From: Ruminococcaceae bacterium UBA7217
GTDB taxonomy: Bacteria > Bacillota > Clostridia > Oscillospirales > Acutalibacteraceae
Assembly: GCA_002490425.1 (NCBI GenBank)
Contig: DKTZ01000053.1
Coordinates: 1 to 11,403 of the forward strand
Length of the DNA stretch: 11,403 bases
Direction of reading: 5' to 3'
Shown: piece after piece, positions 1 to 7,894 of the stretch
Layout: each line of letters starts with the position of its first letter
Position numbering within the stretch: position 1 is the stretch's first letter
The notes under the pieces: model-generated
The model's input: the letters and a program-made list of their open reading frames with translations, nothing else
Database searches by the model: none
What the model was told of the DNA's origin: nothing
Position numbers and translations under genes: made by a program

Positions 1-34
1 TAAGTCTTTTATAAAAAAATCACTAAAAGCTTTG

Positions 35-63
35 TTGAAACTACTTGACAACGGTAGTATAAT
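35..63 (+). promoter_or_regulatory. Sigma-A promoter of the V-type ATPase operon
   Basis: A -35 box TTGAAA (35-40) and a perfect -10 box TATAAT (58-63) are separated by 17 bp, the optimal spacing for housekeeping sigma factor. Transcription would start near position 70, giving a leader of roughly 55 nt before the first gene. A perfect TTGACA also sits at 45-50, but it is only 7 bp from the TATAAT and has no good -10 at the right distance, so it is probably not the -35 box in use. Short inverted arms ACTAC (40-44) and GTAGT (54-58) lie inside the spacer and could be part of an operator. Confidence 0.8.
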
Positions 64-107
64 ATTTTGTTAAGCGATAAAATAACTGTTCTTTATGTGA
101 AAGCAAA

Positions 108-113
108 AAGGAG
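108..113 (+). promoter_or_regulatory. Ribosome binding site that sets the start of the first ATPase gene
   Basis: AAGGAG at 108-113 is followed by TGAG, and an almost identical string precedes the next gene (481-489). It overlaps the in-frame GTG at 113, so that codon cannot be the start. The TTG at 125 lies 11 nt downstream, and the first ATG (137) lies 23 nt downstream, which is too far. The TTG is therefore the best start, although the spacing is slightly long. Confidence 0.6.
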
Positions 114-124
114 TGAGTTTAGCT

Positions 125-445
125 TTGGAAAGCAGCATGGATATTATTCTTAAAAAGATAATAGAAACCGACACCGTTTCACGCCAAAGGGTGAACGATA
201 AAAAGCAACGGCTTCTCTCTATTGACACTGAAATTACTGAGGCAAAAAATGCCATTGATGAGGAGCTTTTTGAGCGGTCAAAAAAAAGTATTGCCAAGCA
301 AACCGAAACAGCTGAAATAAAGCTAAAAAAACGGCTTGCCGAAATTGATTCGCTTTATGCCGAACGGGAAGCTCACCTTCGCAGTGCCTTTGAGGAAAAC
401 CGTGACGGGCATATTGAAAAAATATTTAAAAAGGTTACAGAATAA
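125..445 (+). CDS. V-type ATPase peripheral-stalk subunit, G/H-like coiled coil
   Basis: This small protein (106 aa from the TTG at 125) is almost entirely charged and helical, rich in Lys, Glu, Ala and Ile with heptad-like spacing and no membrane segment, so it should form one long coiled coil. It is the first gene of the ATPase operon, where other bacterial and archaeal operons carry the subunit called G, H, F (Ntp naming) or AhaH. That subunit pairs with E to form the peripheral stalk linking the A3B3 head to subunit I. The assignment rests on position, size and composition, because this family has little conserved sequence; without it the operon would lack an E partner. Candidate starts are GTG 113 (overlaps the ribosome site), TTG 125 (chosen) and ATG 137. 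Confidence 0.65.
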   Translation: MESSMDIILKKIIETDTVSRQRVNDKKQRLLSIDTEITEAKNAIDEELFERSKKSIAKQTETAEIKLKKRLAEIDSLYAEREAHLRSAFEENRDGHIEKIFKKVTE

Positions 446-492
446 CTTTTGGTGAATTTTGCCGATTACTGTATTTTGAAAGGAGTGAGAAA

Positions 493-1530
493 GTGAACTG
501 TTCGGAAAATGCCGTTACTGCAAAGGTACATTCGCTTTTTGCCAAACGGCTTACAGATGAAGATTACGGGAATTTACTGTCATTCCATTCCGTTGAAGAA
601 ATATTTGGCTATCTTCGCAGTGAAACATATTATTCCGAATATTTGGGCGCTTTGCCCTCTGTCACGCTTTCACGCTCCCGTATTGAAAACGCATTGCAGA
701 AATCTCTGCTTGACAGAAAAGCGTCGCTGTGCCGCTTTCAAAAGCTTATCGGTGACGAAACCTACCGTTATTTCATAAAAAAAGACGAAATAGAAACCAT
801 TCTTTACTGTGCAAGACACCTCGACACTGAGGTTATTACCGATTTGTTTGAGCGACCGCCTATTTATACAAAAGAGCAGTGCATTTCGGGAAGTGAGCTT
901 CAAAAAGCCACATCCTTTGACGAATTTGCCGCTATGCTTTCGGGCACGCCTTACGGCAGACCTACAGAAGCACTGTTCTCTTCAGGTAACAGCTTTAAAA
1001 GCCTTGCCGCTCTTGAAAGAACGCTGTTCAACGGACTTTATTCCGACATTAAAAATGTAATTTGCAAAAAATACAAGGGCAAATCCCGTGACGAAATACT
1101 TGACTATATTAAATTTATTTCCGATATGAGCGTAATGAGCACCCTTTACAGAATTGCGGAAAATTATCCGGATGACCAAAACCATAAAAGCGGAAACTTC
1201 AGACCGTCTGTCACGGCGTTCACATCCAAAGAGCTGTACGGATTTGAAACAGCTCAGTCACCTGAAGATATATTAAACACCGTCAGGCACTCGATTTACG
1301 GAAAATATTTTACGGAAAACCCCGACAATATTGACCTGTTTGTACGAAAGCTTGTCATAAAAAAGAGCATTAAAAATATCCGCTATTCGCAAAATCCCGT
1401 GCTGTCGCTCTTTTCTTACGAAACGGTTATAAAGAATGAAATCAAAAACATTATACACATTGTAGAAGGGGTAAATTACGGTCTTACCCCCGAAGAAATA
1501 TCAGATATAATTGTGAAAGGAGAATGCTGA
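493..1530 (+). CDS. ntpC: V-type ATPase subunit C (AC39/d family)
   Basis: This 345-aa, mostly alpha-helical soluble protein matches the AC39 family (bacterial NtpC, equivalent to eukaryotic subunit d) in length and in its repeated helical-bundle pattern. Subunit C is a funnel-shaped adaptor that sits on the cytoplasmic face of the K ring and carries torque from the D-F shaft to the rotor. The GTG start at 493 is placed 7 nt after AGGAG (481-485). The 47-bp gap before the gene is the longest within the operon and shows no terminator. The 3' end contains the ribosome site of subunit I, and the stop codon overlaps the next start as TGATG, so the two genes are probably translationally coupled. 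C lies before I here, unlike Enterococcus hirae, where C follows E. Confidence 0.9.
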   Translation: MNCSENAVTAKVHSLFAKRLTDEDYGNLLSFHSVEEIFGYLRSETYYSEYLGALPSVTLSRSRIENALQKSLLDRKASLCRFQKLIGDETYRYFIKKDEIETILYCARHLDTEVITDLFERPPIYTKEQCISGSELQKATSFDEFAAMLSGTPYGRPTEALFSSGNSFKSLAALERTLFNGLYSDIKNVICKKYKGKSRDEILDYIKFISDMSVMSTLYRIAENYPDDQNHKSGNFRPSVTAFTSKELYGFETAQSPEDILNTVRHSIYGKYFTENPDNIDLFVRKLVIKKSIKNIRYSQNPVLSLFSYETVIKNEIKNIIHIVEGVNYGLTPEEISDIIVKGEC

Positions 1531-3485
1531 TGTCTGTTCAAAAAATGCAGCTTGTCACGCTTAGCGGAGATAACGCTCTTCTGCACGAAACAGCTAAAAA
1601 GCTTTACCGATGCGGATATTTTCAGCCTGAAAGCGCAGGAAAACACATATCTGTATCCCTTGGCTTTCTTCCTTACGCAGACGACAATCATTATGCGCCT
1701 ATGCTCGAAAAAATAAATGCACGGCTTAACGGAAGCGAGCACACCGTGACCTATAATCCGGAAATTGCCGCTGAGCCGCTTACAGGAGAAGAAACTGAAA
1801 AGCTCAATGATTTATATGAAAAAGCTGCGTTTCTTTCCGAGAAAAAGCAAGCTTTAATTTCTCAAAAAAACGCCTGCGAGGAAGGAATTACTAAATTTTC
1901 GCATTTCAAAGAGCTTGAGGTAAACCTTGACGACATAATTGCGCTTAAATACGTAACGGTGCGTTTCGGTCATATGCCGAGAGAAAGTGCAAAAAAAATC
2001 CCGGAGCTTTTCGACAAATGCCCTTACTTTTATTTTGTACCGTGCAGTGCCGACAAAACCGATTTTTGGGGAGTTTATTTTGCTCCGAAAAACCATACTG
2101 ACGAGGTTGACGGAATATTTGCAATGCTTCTTTTTGAGCCCTTTGAGATACCCACTGCGGCAGGCACTGTGGAGAGCATAATAACTGAGCTTCAAAACAA
2201 TCTTAACATTATTGACGAGCAACTAAGCTCCATAACAAACGAAGCCGAAGCGGCTTGGAACGACGGAACAAATTTCAGAGATACCGTTTATTCAAAGCTT
2301 TACTATCTTAACAAGCTTGAAGAACTAAAGGCTTTTTCAGTTCATAACGGGCATTACTTTATGCTTGTGGGCTGGGTTCCCGGGAAGGATTTTTCCTCAC
2401 TAACTGAGTTATTCGGCGGAAGCGGCATTTCGGTCGAAAAAGGCGACACAGACCCCGAAACAGCACCGCCGCCCGTCAAAGTTAAAGAGCACAAGGGTCT
2501 TATGAAATTTCTCGTTGACCCATATAAATTCTTTATTGATATGTACGGCACCCCCTCGCATAAGGACATTGACGTAACGGCGTTTGTCGCAGTTACATAC
2601 ACAATCCTTTTCGGAATAATGTTCGGCGATATGGGTCACGGTCTTATTCTTTCAATCGCAGGCTTTTTAATGTATAAGCTAAAGAAAATGGAGCTTGGCA
2701 GAATTCTTATCCCGTGCGGAATTTCATCAATGGTGTTCGGCTTTATTTTCGGCAGTGTGTTCGGCTTTGAGGATTTGCTCGACCCCGTTTACAAAGCAAT
2801 GGGACTTTCGGGAAAGCCTGTTTCGGTTATGGACAGCGTAAACACTGTTTTGCTTGTGACTCTTGTAATCGGTATTTCACTGACGACGCTGTCAATGCTT
2901 TTAAATGTTTACGGCTGTATAAAGAACAGGCGGTTCGGCGAAGCGCTCTTCAGCAATAACGGACTTACGGGCATTGCGGTTTACCTTTGCGGTGCAAATC
3001 TCGCCTCACGCTTTATGGGCGGTTTTGCTCCTATTCCGTCGGGTGTTGCAGCTGTAATAATCGGCGTCGGCGCAGTTCTTCTGCTCATAAAAGAAATACT
3101 TATCGGCGCTATTGACAAACACAAGGACTTTATGCCCGAGAGCATAACAGACTTTATTTTGCAAAACTTCTTTGAGCTTATAGAATATGTTCTATCGTAC
3201 CTCAGCAATACGCTTTCGTTCCTTCGAATCGGCGCTTACGTTCTTGTTCACGCAGGTATGATGCTCGCGGTGTTTGCCCTCGCAGGCGAAAACAGAAATC
3301 CTGCCATTATTATATTCGGCAATGTCTTTGTCATTGCAGTTGAAGGTCTTTTGACCGCTATTCAGGTTTTACGTCTTGAATTCTACGAAATGTTTTCAAG
3401 ATTTTACGGCGGTGACGGAAAGCCGTTCATCCCGTTTACAGACAAACAATTTACTATCGGAGGTAATAAAAATGAAAAACATTAA
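1530..3485 (+). CDS. ntpI: V-type ATPase membrane stator subunit I (a-subunit)
   Basis: Subunit I (651 aa) is the membrane stator: its C-terminal half forms the two ion half-channels facing the K ring, and its cytoplasmic half binds the peripheral stalks. Residues 1 to about 335 form the soluble stalk-binding arm with coiled-coil stretches. About seven or eight membrane segments follow from about 350. The family hallmark FGDMGHG is at 365-371. Two conserved arginines thought to release ions from the rotor carboxylate are visible: R566 in LSFLRIGAY and R615 in IQVLRLEFYE, followed by the typical FYGG and PF end motif. An ATG at 1524 is only 1 nt from AAAGGAG (1516-1522), so the ATG at 1530, 7 nt away, is the better start. 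The end of the gene overlaps the K gene by 14 bp. Confidence 0.95.
   Translation: MSVQKMQLVTLSGDNALLHETAKKLYRCGYFQPESAGKHISVSLGFLPYADDNHYAPMLEKINARLNGSEHTVTYNPEIAAEPLTGEETEKLNDLYEKAAFLSEKKQALISQKNACEEGITKFSHFKELEVNLDDIIALKYVTVRFGHMPRESAKKIPELFDKCPYFYFVPCSADKTDFWGVYFAPKNHTDEVDGIFAMLLFEPFEIPTAAGTVESIITELQNNLNIIDEQLSSITNEAEAAWNDGTNFRDTVYSKLYYLNKLEELKAFSVHNGHYFMLVGWVPGKDFSSLTELFGGSGISVEKGDTDPETAPPPVKVKEHKGLMKFLVDPYKFFIDMYGTPSHKDIDVTAFVAVTYTILFGIMFGDMGHGLILSIAGFLMYKLKKMELGRILIPCGISSMVFGFIFGSVFGFEDLLDPVYKAMGLSGKPVSVMDSVNTVLLVTLVIGISLTTLSMLLNVYGCIKNRRFGEALFSNNGLTGIAVYLCGANLASRFMGGFAPIPSGVAAVIIGVGAVLLLIKEILIGAIDKHKDFMPESITDFILQNFFELIEYVLSYLSNTLSFLRIGAYVLVHAGMMLAVFALAGENRNPAIIIFGNVFVIAVEGLLTAIQVLRLEFYEMFSRFYGGDGKPFIPFTDKQFTIGGNKNEKH
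3459..3464 (+). promoter_or_regulatory. Strong ribosome binding site of subunit K, inside the I gene
   Basis: GGAGGT lies 7 nt before the K start codon and entirely within the coding sequence of subunit I, where it encodes Gly-Gly near the C-terminus. It fixes the K start at 3472 and excludes an in-frame ATG at 3376. This is among the closest matches to consensus in the operon, fitting the need for many K copies per complex. Confidence 0.8.
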
Positions 3486-3813
3486 AAAAATTATTTGTGT
3501 AATCGCAGCTATGGTTATTCTTATGGCATCTATGTCAATGTTCGCTTTTGCAGAGGAATCAACCTCAGCAGCAGCCGCTTCAGGTGACGGCACAGGCTTT
3601 GCAAAGGGTATGGGACTTTTGGCAGCCGCAATAGTTACATCTCTTGCAGGTATCGGCGGCGGTATTGCAATTGCCGCAGGCGCTCCCGCAGCTATTGCCG
3701 CAAACGCAGAAAATCCGAAAACCTTCGGTAAGTCAATCATTTTCGTAGCCTTGGGCGAATCAATTATCCTTTTCGGCTTCGTTGTTTCCATTCTTATTCT
3801 TCAGAAGGTATAA
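3472..3813 (+). CDS. ntpK: V-type ATPase rotor subunit K (c-subunit) with signal-like leader
   Basis: This 113-aa protein forms the ion-carrying rotor ring. Residues 1-27 look like a signal peptide: Lys-rich start, hydrophobic core, and an AFA motif (25-27) for signal peptidase cleavage before EES. The predicted mature part (about 86 aa) is one helical hairpin. Helix 1 (about 47-77) carries the glycine-rich GIGGG packing motif (60-64), a polar loop contains NPK (81-83), and helix 2 (about 87-110) carries the ion-binding glutamate E96 in LGESIILFG. It is thus the short two-helix type, not the four-helix form of Enterococcus hirae. A Gln often seen in Na+-binding rotors is replaced by Ile in helix 1, and the Gln after the carboxylate is also Ile. 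The gene starts within the end of subunit I and ends 2 nt before subunit F. Confidence 0.93.
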   Translation: MKNIKKIICVIAAMVILMASMSMFAFAEESTSAAAASGDGTGFAKGMGLLAAAIVTSLAGIGGGIAIAAGAPAAIAANAENPKTFGKSIIFVALGESIILFGFVVSILILQKV

Positions 3814-3815
3814 AA

Positions 3816-4121
3816 ATGAAATTCTATTTGCTTTCAGACGACCCCGACACTCTTGTGGGGCTTCGTCTTGCCGGCATTCAAGGAAAGCTGTTGCAGAAAA
3901 ATGAGGATGCACTCCTGCAAATTGAAAAGATAAGTGAAGATAAAGAAATCGGTATGATTTTAATTACGCCTGCCGTAGCAAAGGCTCTGGGCAGTTCTTT
4001 AACCGAGCTTAAAAAGAAGAATTTGCCGCTTATAACGGAAATTCCCGACAGCTTTTCTCAGAATAATTCTACCGATAATGTCACGGACTACATTCGTGAC
4101 GCAGTCGGCATAAAAATTTAA
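3816..4121 (+). CDS. ntpG: V-type ATPase central-stalk subunit F
   Basis: At 101 aa this fits the ATP-synt_F family (called NtpG in Enterococcus, F in archaea). It is a small Rossmann-like protein that binds the D shaft and modulates ATPase activity. The opening MKFYLLSDDPDTLVGLRLAGI matches the usual start, in which a first strand leads to a (G/D)D..T..GFrLaG-type segment. A second strand, IGMILITPAVA (46-56), is also typical. AGAAGG (3803-3808) stands 7 nt before the ATG and lies inside the end of K, with only 2 nt between the two genes. The stop codon TAA merges with the ribosome site of subunit E. No unusual features. Confidence 0.92.
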   Translation: MKFYLLSDDPDTLVGLRLAGIQGKLLQKNEDALLQIEKISEDKEIGMILITPAVAKALGSSLTELKKKNLPLITEIPDSFSQNNSTDNVTDYIRDAVGIKI

Positions 4122-4134
4122 GGAGGCGAAGGAA

Positions 4135-4716
4135 ATGGATGAACGCCTTGACATTTTCCTTAAAAGCGTTACTGACTATGCAGATTTACAGTGCAAAAAG
4201 CTTGAAAAGTCAGCCGAAACGCAAATGCAAAAGGAAATAACCGAATACAAAAAACAGGCAACCGAGAAAGTTCGCAGTAATACAAGCCGTGAAATAGGCA
4301 AAATTCAGTCTGCCGCAGGTGTTAAAGCCGCCGAATACGAGGCTGAAAAAAGGCTTAATTTGGTGAAATTAAGAAACGAGCTTACAGACGGAATTTTTGC
4401 GGATGCCGAGCTTAAAATAAAAGAGTTTACCGCCTCTTCGGAGTATCCCGATTTTCTTAAACAGAGCGCACAAGCCTTGCTTCAAGCAGTTGGAGCTGAA
4501 ATTATATTTTACGTTCGCCCGTGCGACACTGTTTATGCCGACATTTTAAAAGAAATTGCAGACGGTGCGGGAATCCGTGAGGACAGCACAATCCGTTTAG
4601 GCGGAATTATTGCAACGAATAAAAATGAAACCCTGCGTGCAGACGACACGCTTGATTCAAGACTTTCGGCCGAAAAAAAGGCTTTCTTTGAAAGCACCGA
4701 TTTAAAGGAATTTTAA
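4135..4716 (+). CDS. ntpE: V-type ATPase peripheral-stalk subunit E
   Basis: This 193-aa protein has the two-part layout of the E subunit. The first ~85 residues form a long Lys/Glu/Ala-rich helix that pairs with the G/H-like subunit. The rest is a globular alpha/beta domain that caps the A3B3 head, with the strand EIIFYVRPCD (about 121-130) and the family-typical GGIIATNKNETLRADDTLDSRL-like segment near 155-175. Together they form the elastic stator that resists rotor torque. AGGAGG (4121-4126) is 8 nt before the ATG and overlaps the stop of F. The length is normal for the family. The next gene begins 12 nt after the stop. Confidence 0.9.
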   Translation: MDERLDIFLKSVTDYADLQCKKLEKSAETQMQKEITEYKKQATEKVRSNTSREIGKIQSAAGVKAAEYEAEKRLNLVKLRNELTDGIFADAELKIKEFTASSEYPDFLKQSAQALLQAVGAEIIFYVRPCDTVYADILKEIADGAGIREDSTIRLGGIIATNKNETLRADDTLDSRLSAEKKAFFESTDLKEF

Positions 4717-4728
4717 GGGGGCGTTATT

Positions 4729-6483
4729 ATGTCAGAATATAAAATTTACGGCATCAACGGCCCTGTTGTAACCGTCAGGGGCAAAACAGAGCTTCAAATG
4801 ACGGAAACGGTTTATGTAGGTAACAAACAGCTTATCGGCGAGGTTATCGGCCTTACCGATGAATATACAACAATACAGGTGTATGAAGAAACAGGCGGTC
4901 TTACCCCCGGTGAGCCTGTTGTTTCCACAAATTCACCTATGAGCGTAACATTAGCGCCCGGAATACTCGGAAATATTTTCGACGGAATTGAACGCCCGCT
5001 TCAAGATGTTGAAAAAATCTCAGGTTCATTTATTGACAAGGGGATTAATATTCCTGCGGTAAGTGAGACTAAAAAATGGCAGGTTACTGTCAGACTTTCA
5101 ATGGGCGACAGTGTAAACGGCGGTGAAATTTTAGCGCTTTGTCCCGAAACCGACTCAATAACGCACAAAGCTCTTGTTCCGCCGAATGTAAGCGGAACTG
5201 TTACAAAGGTTTTGCCTGACGGCGAATACACTGTAAACGACACAATAGCCGAGGTTACAGACAATAACGGTAAAATTCATGAATTAAAGCTCAAACAGCG
5301 CTGGCCTATCAGAATACCGAGGCCTACTTCCGAGCGTCTGCCGCTTTCAAGACCGCTGATAACGGGACAAAGAGTTATTGACACTGTTTTCCCCATTGCA
5401 AAAGGCGGTGCAGCGGCAATCCCCGGCGGTTTCGGAACAGGAAAAACAATGACTCAGCATCAGCTTGCCAAATGGTGCGACGCAGATATAATCATATACG
5501 TCGGCTGCGGCGAGCGAGGCAACGAAATGACGCAGGTATTAAATGAGTTTTCCGAGCTTACAGACCCGAGGACGGGAAAATCTCTTCTTTCAAGAACCGT
5601 TCTCATTGCCAACACCTCTAATATGCCCGTTGCGGCACGTGAAGCCTCAATTTACACAGGCATTACCCTTGCCGAATATTACAGAGATATGGGTTACCAC
5701 ACCGCAATTATGGCAGACTCAACCTCACGCTGGGCGGAGGCTCTTCGTGAAATTTCGGGCAGACTTGAAGAAATGCCTGCCGACGAGGGCTTCCCTGCTT
5801 ATCTGCCCTCCCGTCTTTCGGACTTTTACGAAAGAAGTGGCTACTTTAAGAACTTAAACGGCACTGAGGGGTCAGTTACCATTATCGGCGCTGTTTCGCC
5901 GCAGGGCTCCGACTTTTCCGAGCCTGTAACACAAAATACAAAGCGTTTTACACGCTGCTTCTGGGCTCTTGACAAATCCCTTGCTTATGCACGTCACTAT
6001 CCTGCAATAAACTGGACAGCGTCTTACAGTGAATATACAAATGAGCTTTCCGATTGGTATAAAGAAAATGTCAGTCCCGATTTTACCGACTGCCGCAAAA
6101 GAATTACCGAAATTCTTTCGGAAGAATCCAACCTTATGGAAATAGTAAAGCTTATCGGTGCAGATGTTTTGCCGGATGACCAAAAACTGATAATTGAAAT
6201 TGCAAGAGTTATCAGAGTCGGCTTTTTACAGCAAAATGCATTTCACAGCGACGACACCTTTGTCCCTGCATTAAAACAGCTTAAAATGATGCAGGTGATT
6301 CTCCATCTTTACGACCGTTCAAAAGAGGTAATTGCAAGGCAGATTCCCATTTCAAAGATAACCGCAACAGGTCTTTTTGACAGGCTTATAAAAATGAAAT
6401 ACGATATTCCCAATAAAAATCCTGAGTTGTTCGATACACTTTGCAGTGATATTGACAAGGCAATAAATGAAATTCTTCGGTAA
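4729..6483 (+). CDS. ntpA: V-type ATPase catalytic subunit A
   Basis: Subunit A (584 aa) hydrolyses or makes ATP in the A3B3 head. An N-terminal beta-barrel (1-70) is followed by the 'non-homologous' insert (about 110-190) that separates A from F1-beta. The nucleotide domain has the P-loop GGFGTGKT (233-240, Lys239, Thr240), the catalytic glutamate E262 in GCGERGNEM, the SNMPVAAREASIYTG segment (297-311) and the Walker B aspartate D330 in IMADSTSRWAEALRE. A helical domain completes it. The P-loop differs from the usual GPFG(S/A)GKT at two places but keeps all catalytic residues. AAGGGGG (4715-4721) lies 7 nt before the ATG. Thirteen nt separate its stop (TAA) from the B start (12 intervening), with B's ribosome site in the gap. 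Confidence 0.98.
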   Translation: MSEYKIYGINGPVVTVRGKTELQMTETVYVGNKQLIGEVIGLTDEYTTIQVYEETGGLTPGEPVVSTNSPMSVTLAPGILGNIFDGIERPLQDVEKISGSFIDKGINIPAVSETKKWQVTVRLSMGDSVNGGEILALCPETDSITHKALVPPNVSGTVTKVLPDGEYTVNDTIAEVTDNNGKIHELKLKQRWPIRIPRPTSERLPLSRPLITGQRVIDTVFPIAKGGAAAIPGGFGTGKTMTQHQLAKWCDADIIIYVGCGERGNEMTQVLNEFSELTDPRTGKSLLSRTVLIANTSNMPVAAREASIYTGITLAEYYRDMGYHTAIMADSTSRWAEALREISGRLEEMPADEGFPAYLPSRLSDFYERSGYFKNLNGTEGSVTIIGAVSPQGSDFSEPVTQNTKRFTRCFWALDKSLAYARHYPAINWTASYSEYTNELSDWYKENVSPDFTDCRKRITEILSEESNLMEIVKLIGADVLPDDQKLIIEIARVIRVGFLQQNAFHSDDTFVPALKQLKMMQVILHLYDRSKEVIARQIPISKITATGLFDRLIKMKYDIPNKNPELFDTLCSDIDKAINEILR

Positions 6484-6487
6484 GGGG
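6482..6487 (+). promoter_or_regulatory. Ribosome binding site that sets the subunit B start
   Basis: AAGGGG overlaps the stop codon of subunit A. The in-frame GTG at 6487 overlaps this site and cannot be the start. The GTG at 6496 is 8 nt downstream and gives the N-terminus MIIEYTKI, which lines up with the MI(K)EY opening of known B subunits. Confidence 0.75.
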
Positions 6488-6495
6488 TGAAAAAT

Positions 6496-7863
6496 GTGAT
6501 AATTGAATATACAAAAATCTGCGAAATAAACGGTTCTCTTGTTATTGTAGACGGTGTAGAGCACCCTGTGTATGAAGAAATTGCACATTTTTTCCTTGAT
6601 AACGGAGAAATGCGCACGGGCAGAGTTGTTAAAATTGACGGCAAAAAGGTAACTCTTCAGGTTTTTGAGGGCACAAGAGGAATGTCAGCCTTTAATACAA
6701 AGGTTGTTTTCACAGGTGAAAGTATGCGCCTTTCCCTTTCACCTGAAATTCTCGGCAGAATTTTTGACGGTCTTGGCAGACCCAAAGACGGACTAGGCGA
6801 GGTTTATCCCGAAAAAAAGCAGGACGTTAACGGTGCGCCGATTAACCCCGTTGCCCGTGAATATCCGAAAAACTATATAAGAACAGGCATCTCGTCCATT
6901 GATGCGCTTGCAACGCTGATAAGAGGGCAAAAGCTCCCGATTTTCTCAGGCTCAGGTATGAAGCACAACGAGCTTGCAGTTCAGATTGTTCGCCAGTCAA
7001 CAATAGCGGACAGTGAAGATTTTGCCGTTGTTTTTGCCGCTATGGGCGTTAAAAACGATGTTGCGGCGTATTTCCGTTCGCAGTTTGCGGCGTCTAATGT
7101 TATGAACAGGGTTGTAATGTTTTTAAATCTTGCAAACGACCCGATAATTGAAAGAATTATGACGCCGAAATGCGCTCTTACCGCCGCTGAATACTTGGCT
7201 TTTGAGCAGGGCAAGCACGTTCTTGTTGTTATGACGGATATGACATCTTACGCCGAGGCACTTCGTGAATACAGCTCCTCAAGAGGTGAAATTCCGAGCC
7301 GTAAAGGCTTCCCCGGCTACCTTTATTCAGACCTTGCATCACTTTACGAAAGAGCGGGTATGATTGAGGGCAAAAAAGGCTCTGTTACGCAGATTCCGAT
7401 TTTAACAATGCCAAATGACGATATTACCCACCCAATCCCCGACCTTACGGGGTACATTACCGAGGGGCAGATTGTTCTTGACCGTGAGCTTTCCTCAAAG
7501 GGTATTTACCCGCCTGTAAGCGTTTTGCCGTCCCTTTCCCGTCTTATGAAGGACGGTATCGGCGAGGGCTTTACAAGAGAAGACCACCCTGCACTTTCAA
7601 ACCAGCTCCTTGCGTCTTACGCAAAGGTTCAGGACGCACGTGCGCTGTCCTCCGTTATCGGCGAAGATGAGTTGTCACCCTCTGACAAAGCGCTTTTAAA
7701 ATTCGGAAAAGAATTTGAAGAAAAATTCATCTGTCAGGGCTTTACAGAGTGCAGAAGTATTGAGCAAACGCTTGACCTCGGCTGGTCGCTTTTGTCAATG
7801 CTCCCCGACTCCGAGCTTGACAGAACAGATGAAAAAATCCTTAAAAAATACTGCAAAAAATAA
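6496..7863 (+). CDS. ntpB: V-type ATPase nucleotide-binding subunit B
   Basis: Subunit B (455 aa from GTG 6496) alternates with A in the head. It is non-catalytic but contributes the arginine finger. Visible landmarks are GRIFDGLGRPKDG (87-99), a degenerate P-loop-like FSGSGMKHNELA (150-161), FMNLANDP-like FLNLANDP (209-216), VVMTDMTSYAEALRE (244-258), PGYLYSDLASLYERAG (273-288), the very conserved QIPILTMPNDDITHPIPDLTGY region (299-320) and the arginine finger R349 in LPSLSRL. The size and segment order match Enterococcus NtpB closely throughout. It is 12 nt from A and 31 nt from D, so the stoichiometric A and B subunits are made from neighbouring genes. Confidence 0.98.
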   Translation: MIIEYTKICEINGSLVIVDGVEHPVYEEIAHFFLDNGEMRTGRVVKIDGKKVTLQVFEGTRGMSAFNTKVVFTGESMRLSLSPEILGRIFDGLGRPKDGLGEVYPEKKQDVNGAPINPVAREYPKNYIRTGISSIDALATLIRGQKLPIFSGSGMKHNELAVQIVRQSTIADSEDFAVVFAAMGVKNDVAAYFRSQFAASNVMNRVVMFLNLANDPIIERIMTPKCALTAAEYLAFEQGKHVLVVMTDMTSYAEALREYSSSRGEIPSRKGFPGYLYSDLASLYERAGMIEGKKGSVTQIPILTMPNDDITHPIPDLTGYITEGQIVLDRELSSKGIYPPVSVLPSLSRLMKDGIGEGFTREDHPALSNQLLASYAKVQDARALSSVIGEDELSPSDKALLKFGKEFEEKFICQGFTECRSIEQTLDLGWSLLSMLPDSELDRTDEKILKKYCKK

Positions 7864-7894
7864 TCCTTAAAAATATTCATAGGGAGGTGTTACA

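Noticed and set aside
45..50. Perfect TTGACA as an alternative -35 box
   Set aside because: It is only 7 bp from the TATAAT, and the sequence 17 bp downstream (TGTTAA) is a poor -10; TTGAAA at 35-40 fits the spacing exactly.
70..297. 75-aa open frame on the minus strand across the first ATPase gene
   Set aside because: It lies antisense to a better-supported coiled-coil gene that has its own promoter and ribosome site, and it resembles no known protein.
3376..3471. Upstream in-frame ATG that would add 32 residues to subunit K
   Set aside because: It lies inside the subunit I gene, has no ribosome site and would place a hydrophilic stretch before the signal-like leader; GGAGGT supports the ATG at 3472.
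3396..3791. 131-aa open frame opposite subunit K
   Set aside because: Its Ala/Pro-rich sequence is the mirror of the Gly/Ala-rich K coding strand; it has no independent support.
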